DNA from: Microvirga splendida
GTDB lineage: Bacteria; Pseudomonadota; Alphaproteobacteria; Rhizobiales; Beijerinckiaceae
Assembly: GCF_016427565.1 (NCBI RefSeq)
Contig: NZ_JAELXT010000025.1
Location: forward strand, 1-64,000
DNA length: 64,000 bases
Reading direction: 5' to 3'
The notes beneath the pieces are model-generated. The model was not told where the DNA came from. It searched no databases and saw nothing but the letters and a program-made list of their open reading frames with translations. A program made the position numbers and the translations under genes. This document shows positions 61,314 through 64,000 of this stretch, piece by piece; position 1 is the stretch's first letter; every line of letters begins with the position of its first letter.

Positions 61314-62159
61314 ATGCTGCAGAACATCCACAGCGTTCTCATCGGGCTCACGGAGGAAGGCGACGCCGAGGAGCGGTCTTCCTCAGCCTTGGCTTACGGC
61401 CTCTCGCTCGCCCGTACAGCCGGTGCCCATGTGACAGTTCAAGCTGCCTCTTTAATGCTGACCGTGTCTCATGCTTTCATCAGCAACTTTGCTGAAGGTC
61501 TTGTGGCAGCCGAGAACCGCCGTTTGGACGCCCTGGCGCACGCTGTCGCTGAATCCTCTCAGCGGGCGGCTGCTGCGTCGGGCGTCGCCTGCACCACCCA
61601 GGCAGCGCAGCTGACCTATCCAGCCCTTGTCAAGAGCTTCACCTCCCTGGCAAGAACCCACGACCTGACGGTTCTAGACTCCGAGCCGATCTCCCTTGCC
61701 GTCGATCGTGGGCTGATCGAGGCGGTGCTCACCGACAGCGGACGACCCCTCCTGACTGTGCCGCGGGGACGTGAGGCCTTTGCGGGAGACCGGATTATCG
61801 TAGCGTGGGACGGCAGCGCCAAGGCGGCGCGTGCTCTGAATGACGCCCTTCCCTTCCTGCGGGCTGCCTCGCAGGTTGAGCTGGTCAGCGTCACGGGCGA
61901 GAAGGACTTGGCACACACCCTCCCCGGGGCTGAAGTCGCTCCCCATCTCACGCGCCACGGTGTGCAGGTGAACGTCTTATCTCTGCCCGCACAGGATGGC
62001 GATGTGGCCGAGACGCTGCGCAACCATGCGCGTCTGACGCGAGCCGACATGGTCGTGATGGGAGCCTATGTGCACTCGCGCCTGCGGCAGATGATGCTCG
62101 GCGGCACCACGCAATCCCTGCTCAGGAACTGCCCTGTGCCTCTGTTCCTGTCCTATTGA
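61314..62159 (+). CDS. Universal stress protein (tandem-type)
   Basis: A 281-residue UspA-family protein with two domains. The second is clearer: RIIVAWDGSAKAARALNDAL and the C-terminal ADMVVMGAYVHSRLRQMMLG plus TQSLLRNCPVPLFLSY, a nucleotide-binding G-x2-G-x9-G(S/T)-like pattern in altered form. The first domain (SVLIGLTEEGDAEERSSSAL) lacks a clear nucleotide loop. Such tandem proteins are typical of FNR/FixK/RegR regulons. GGAGG precedes the ATG. The strong box at 61209 supports low-oxygen induction. Confidence 0.88.
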   Translation: MLQNIHSVLIGLTEEGDAEERSSSALAYGLSLARTAGAHVTVQAASLMLTVSHAFISNFAEGLVAAENRRLDALAHAVAESSQRAAAASGVACTTQAAQLTYPALVKSFTSLARTHDLTVLDSEPISLAVDRGLIEAVLTDSGRPLLTVPRGREAFAGDRIIVAWDGSAKAARALNDALPFLRAASQVELVSVTGEKDLAHTLPGAEVAPHLTRHGVQVNVLSLPAQDGDVAETLRNHARLTRADMVVMGAYVHSRLRQMMLGGTTQSLLRNCPVPLFLSY

Positions 62160-62202
62160 GAAGGGGCGAGACGTTTCGCACGAACGCCTCGCCCGGACAG
62201 CG

Positions 62203-62523
62203 CTATCCCTGGATGGAATTGAGGTAGGCGAGCAGATCGTTGATCTGAGCCGGATCGAGCTGGAACTGGGGCATCGATGGATGGCCTGTCGTGATGCCCT
62301 CGGCAAAAGCCTCCGCCAGATCCTCGATGGGATAGAGGGTGTGAAGGGTCCTAAACGGCGGCGCCTCGGGAATGGGGCTGTCGCCGAAGCGGCCGATGGC
62401 ATGACATTGAGAGCAGTTTGTCTGCGCGAAGGTGAACCCGCGCTGCACGCGTCCGGATTGGGCCATCACGGCCGATGAGCCGAGCGCCAGTGCGATGCCG
62501 AGAAGAACAAGCCGCTTCATCAT
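62203..62523 (-). CDS. Small periplasmic c-type cytochrome
   Basis: A 106-residue class I cytochrome c with a signal peptide (LVLLGIALALGSSAVMA), heme motif CSQCH at residues 37-41 and the distal Met in HPSMPQFQLDPAQINDLL. Close to cytochromes that accept electrons in the periplasm or act as small donors. Its ATG overlaps the preceding gene's stop (ATGATG), so both are one operon. GGAGG lies upstream. Function here: probably an electron carrier in low-oxygen respiration; inference. Confidence 0.9.
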   Translation of the reverse strand: MMKRLVLLGIALALGSSAVMAQSGRVQRGFTFAQTNCSQCHAIGRFGDSPIPEAPPFRTLHTLYPIEDLAEAFAEGITTGHPSMPQFQLDPAQINDLLAYLNSIQG

Positions 62524-62924
62524 CGATGCTCCTCCGCTCCGGCGTGTTCGACCTGCTTCACGGAGACGATCTGGAACGTATGAGGCTTCTCGTCGTCATC
62601 CTGGATCGTAATATATTCGCCCTCAGTGAAACGATGCTGATGAAGGCGATAGCCGGCCTCCTCGTCGCCGAGGTGACCCTGGTTGTAGTCGATCATCCAA
62701 GTCGCTCCGCCGGCCCCGCCCGGGCGATGGATTAGCACGCCGTGCCGCTCCCCCTCACTGCCCCAGAACCGGCGAACCCGGCAATAGGCCCGCTTGTCCG
62801 CCCATTCCTCCTGGTTCAAATGCCCCTGTGCATCGAGAGGTGCGTTGATCTCATAGCCGTGGCGCGCGCTGCCCTCAGGATGCTCTCGGCTGCGGGCCAG
62901 ATGAAGCGTGATGTGGTAAAGCAT
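62520..62924 (-). CDS. Conserved hypothetical protein of a low-oxygen operon
   Basis: A 134-residue soluble protein with a His- and acid-rich composition: MLYHITLHLARSREHPEGSA, RVRRFWGSEGERHGVLIHRP, then FTEGEYITIQDDDEKPHTF and QIVSVKQVEHAG. I do not recognise a named family. It lies 87 bases downstream of a near-perfect FNR/FixK box and is translationally coupled to the cytochrome c gene. Confidence 0.75.
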   Translation of the reverse strand: MLYHITLHLARSREHPEGSARHGYEINAPLDAQGHLNQEEWADKRAYCRVRRFWGSEGERHGVLIHRPGGAGGATWMIDYNQGHLGDEEAGYRLHQHRFTEGEYITIQDDDEKPHTFQIVSVKQVEHAGAEEHR

Positions 62925-63004
62925 GTCTCCCTCCCAGATTCGGCGCGCATCTCAAGCGAACCTCGTCATTGTGGCAAAGCTTAGGGCCATGCCCGCCCAC
63001 GGCT

Positions 63005-63018
63005 TTGATCCTGGTCAA
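63005..63018 (-). promoter_or_regulatory. FNR/FixK box of the hypothetical protein-cytochrome c operon
   Basis: TTGATCCTGGTCAA on the plus strand matches TTGAT-N4-GTCAA. RNA would start near 62970 and have a 46-base leader. Confidence 0.75.
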
Positions 63019-63052
63019 TTCGCAGCCAAACCGGAACCGAATGGCACCGGCC

Positions 63053-64000
63053 TTACGGTCTTGAGCCGTTCTTCAGCGCGTCCCTGAGGCGCCGGATGAC
63101 AACTCCCTTGGCCTTTCTGTCGGCGGCGGCCTCGACGGCATCGTTGATTGCGAGAAGCAGCTCTGCATAGTCGTTGTGCCAGTCCCGATGTCCGGCACTT
63201 GAACTTGGAAGCCGCGGCTCATGGGGGTCGATGCGCACGGCCTGCTCGCCGCTCAGATCGTACACGTCGTCGATCTCGGGAATGATCGCATCCGGCGTCC
63301 GCTCCGGATCGGCCAGCGACGACTGCAGGGCCTTCAGCGCCGGGTCCTCGCCATGGACCAGGAACACCCCGCGCCGGACTGGCAGGCGCTCCGCGAGCCA
63401 TGTCTTCAGCTCCGGCCCGTCCGCATGACCTGAGTAGAGGTCGAGGGTCCTGATCCGGGCGCGAACCTTGATCTCCTCCCCATGGATCCGGACCTTCGAT
63501 GCGCCGTCCTGGAGGATCCGGCCAAGCGTGCCCTGTGCCTGGAAGCCCACGAAGAGAACGGTGGCCTCGTCCCGCCAAAGCCATGCCTTCAGATGATGGC
63601 GGATGCGGCCTGCCTCGCACATGCCGCTGGCCGCAATGATGATGTGGAAGCTGTGAATGCGGTCGATGGCCTTGCTCTGCTCGACGGTCTCGGTGAAACG
63701 CACCCACCGGGATTCGAGCGCCTGTACCAGGTCGGACCCGTTCCTGAGTTCTCCGGCATGGCGCTTGAAGATGGCGCTGGCCTTCGAGGCGAGTGGAGAA
63801 TCGATGAAGATCGGAATGTCCGGCAACTCGCCGGCTTCCATCAACTCCATAAGATCGACGAGCAGTTCCTGGGTTCTCTCCACCGCAAAGGACGGAATGA
63901 GCAGAACCCCGCTCGGGTGCATCGCCGCGCGAACCTCATCCCGCAGCATACGTCGGCGACGCTCGATTGTGGTCCCGGCCCGGTCCGTGTCGCCGTAGGT
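63053..64000 (-). CDS. Metallo-beta-lactamase/beta-CASP hydrolase, partial
   Basis: The frame is open to the right edge of the window; 315 codons plus stop are visible and the N-terminal catalytic metallo-beta-lactamase half is outside. The visible part has beta-CASP features: GVLLIPSFAVERTQELLVDL, PIFIDSPLASKASAIFKRH, IIIAASGMCEAGRIRHHLKA and the RMM segment RTLDLYSGHADGPELKTWL. Family members (YSH1/CPSF73-like) are RNA-processing nucleases or of unknown function; bacterial copies often sit in low-oxygen regulons. No start can be assigned. Confidence 0.88.
   Translation of the reverse strand, partial: TYGDTDRAGTTIERRRRMLRDEVRAAMHPSGVLLIPSFAVERTQELLVDLMELMEAGELPDIPIFIDSPLASKASAIFKRHAGELRNGSDLVQALESRWVRFTETVEQSKAIDRIHSFHIIIAASGMCEAGRIRHHLKAWLWRDEATVLFVGFQAQGTLGRILQDGASKVRIHGEEIKVRARIRTLDLYSGHADGPELKTWLAERLPVRRGVFLVHGEDPALKALQSSLADPERTPDAIIPEIDDVYDLSGEQAVRIDPHEPRLPSSSAGHRDWHNDYAELLLAINDAVEAAADRKAKGVVIRRLRDALKNGSRP

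Noticed and set aside
1-64000. tRNA, rRNA, CRISPR arrays, complete insertion sequences or phage genes
   Set aside because: I looked for tRNA arms, regular short repeats with spacers, transposase motifs and terminal inverted repeats and saw none convincing; short or diverged cases could be missed without tools.

Overview
The window looks like chromosomal DNA of a denitrifying alphaproteobacterium. The GC-rich coding sequence, tightly overlapping operons, FixK/FNR/NnrR-type TTG-N8-CAA boxes, a class II-like copper nitrite reductase, ABC-transporter-rich catabolic clusters and many rhizobial-style accessory genes suggest Hyphomicrobiales, perhaps a Methylobacteriaceae/Microvirga-like genus. That genus-level guess is inference; no rRNA or marker gene is present to fix it.

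Region 1 (about 1-18,900) is a denitrification island behind a short stretch of gene debris. It holds nnrS-ccoG-pseudoazurin on the minus strand, an NnrR-like Crp/Fnr regulator, DUF1858 and DUF2249 proteins, a previously unannotated-looking 51-aa membrane protein, a norF remnant, norCBQD, nirK, and then, on the minus strand, a complete periplasmic nitrate reductase operon napEFDABC running on into a DUF4142 gene and moeA. Nitrate, nitrite and nitric oxide reduction are therefore encoded together; nosZ is not in the window. Copies of TTG-N8-CAA lie upstream of nearly every transcription unit. They fall into two sequence types, TTGAT-like and TTG(C/T)G-like.

Region 2 (18,904-25,938) has a 1.5-kb gene-poor and partly AT-rich stretch, an operon of a DUF4173 membrane protein with an OmpR-type response regulator and a sensor kinase, and a decayed ImmA/IrrE-type metallopeptidase gene.

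Region 3 (25,939-39,233) is uptake and purine/nucleoside catabolism. It contains an orphan family-5 solute-binding protein, a nucleoside hydrolase, a variant adenine deaminase, a second amidohydrolase of the SAH/adenosine/cytosine deaminase type, a PotABCD-like ABC importer, a phosphoribosyltransferase, an M20 amidohydrolase and a DMT exporter. The gap before the binding-protein gene of the importer can fold into two stem structures and may be a regulatory RNA.

Region 4 (39,238-49,573) is one divergent catabolic locus: a very large PIG-L deacetylase and a ROK repressor on one side, and a sugar-type ABC importer, an argininosuccinate-lyase-like enzyme, the importer ATPase and a PfkB-family kinase on the other. 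I know of no described pathway with this set, and it is the best candidate here for an undescribed system.

Region 5 (49,954-64,000) contains a CHASE2 adenylate cyclase paired with a FecR/von Willebrand-A protein, a winged-helix regulator with decayed neighbours, an LLM-class flavin oxidoreductase, an operon for D-lactate dehydrogenase, lactate permease and phosphofructokinase, and a second oxygen-control island (small membrane protein, universal stress protein, small cytochrome c, hypothetical protein, beta-CASP hydrolase cut by the window edge) marked by two very good FNR/FixK boxes.
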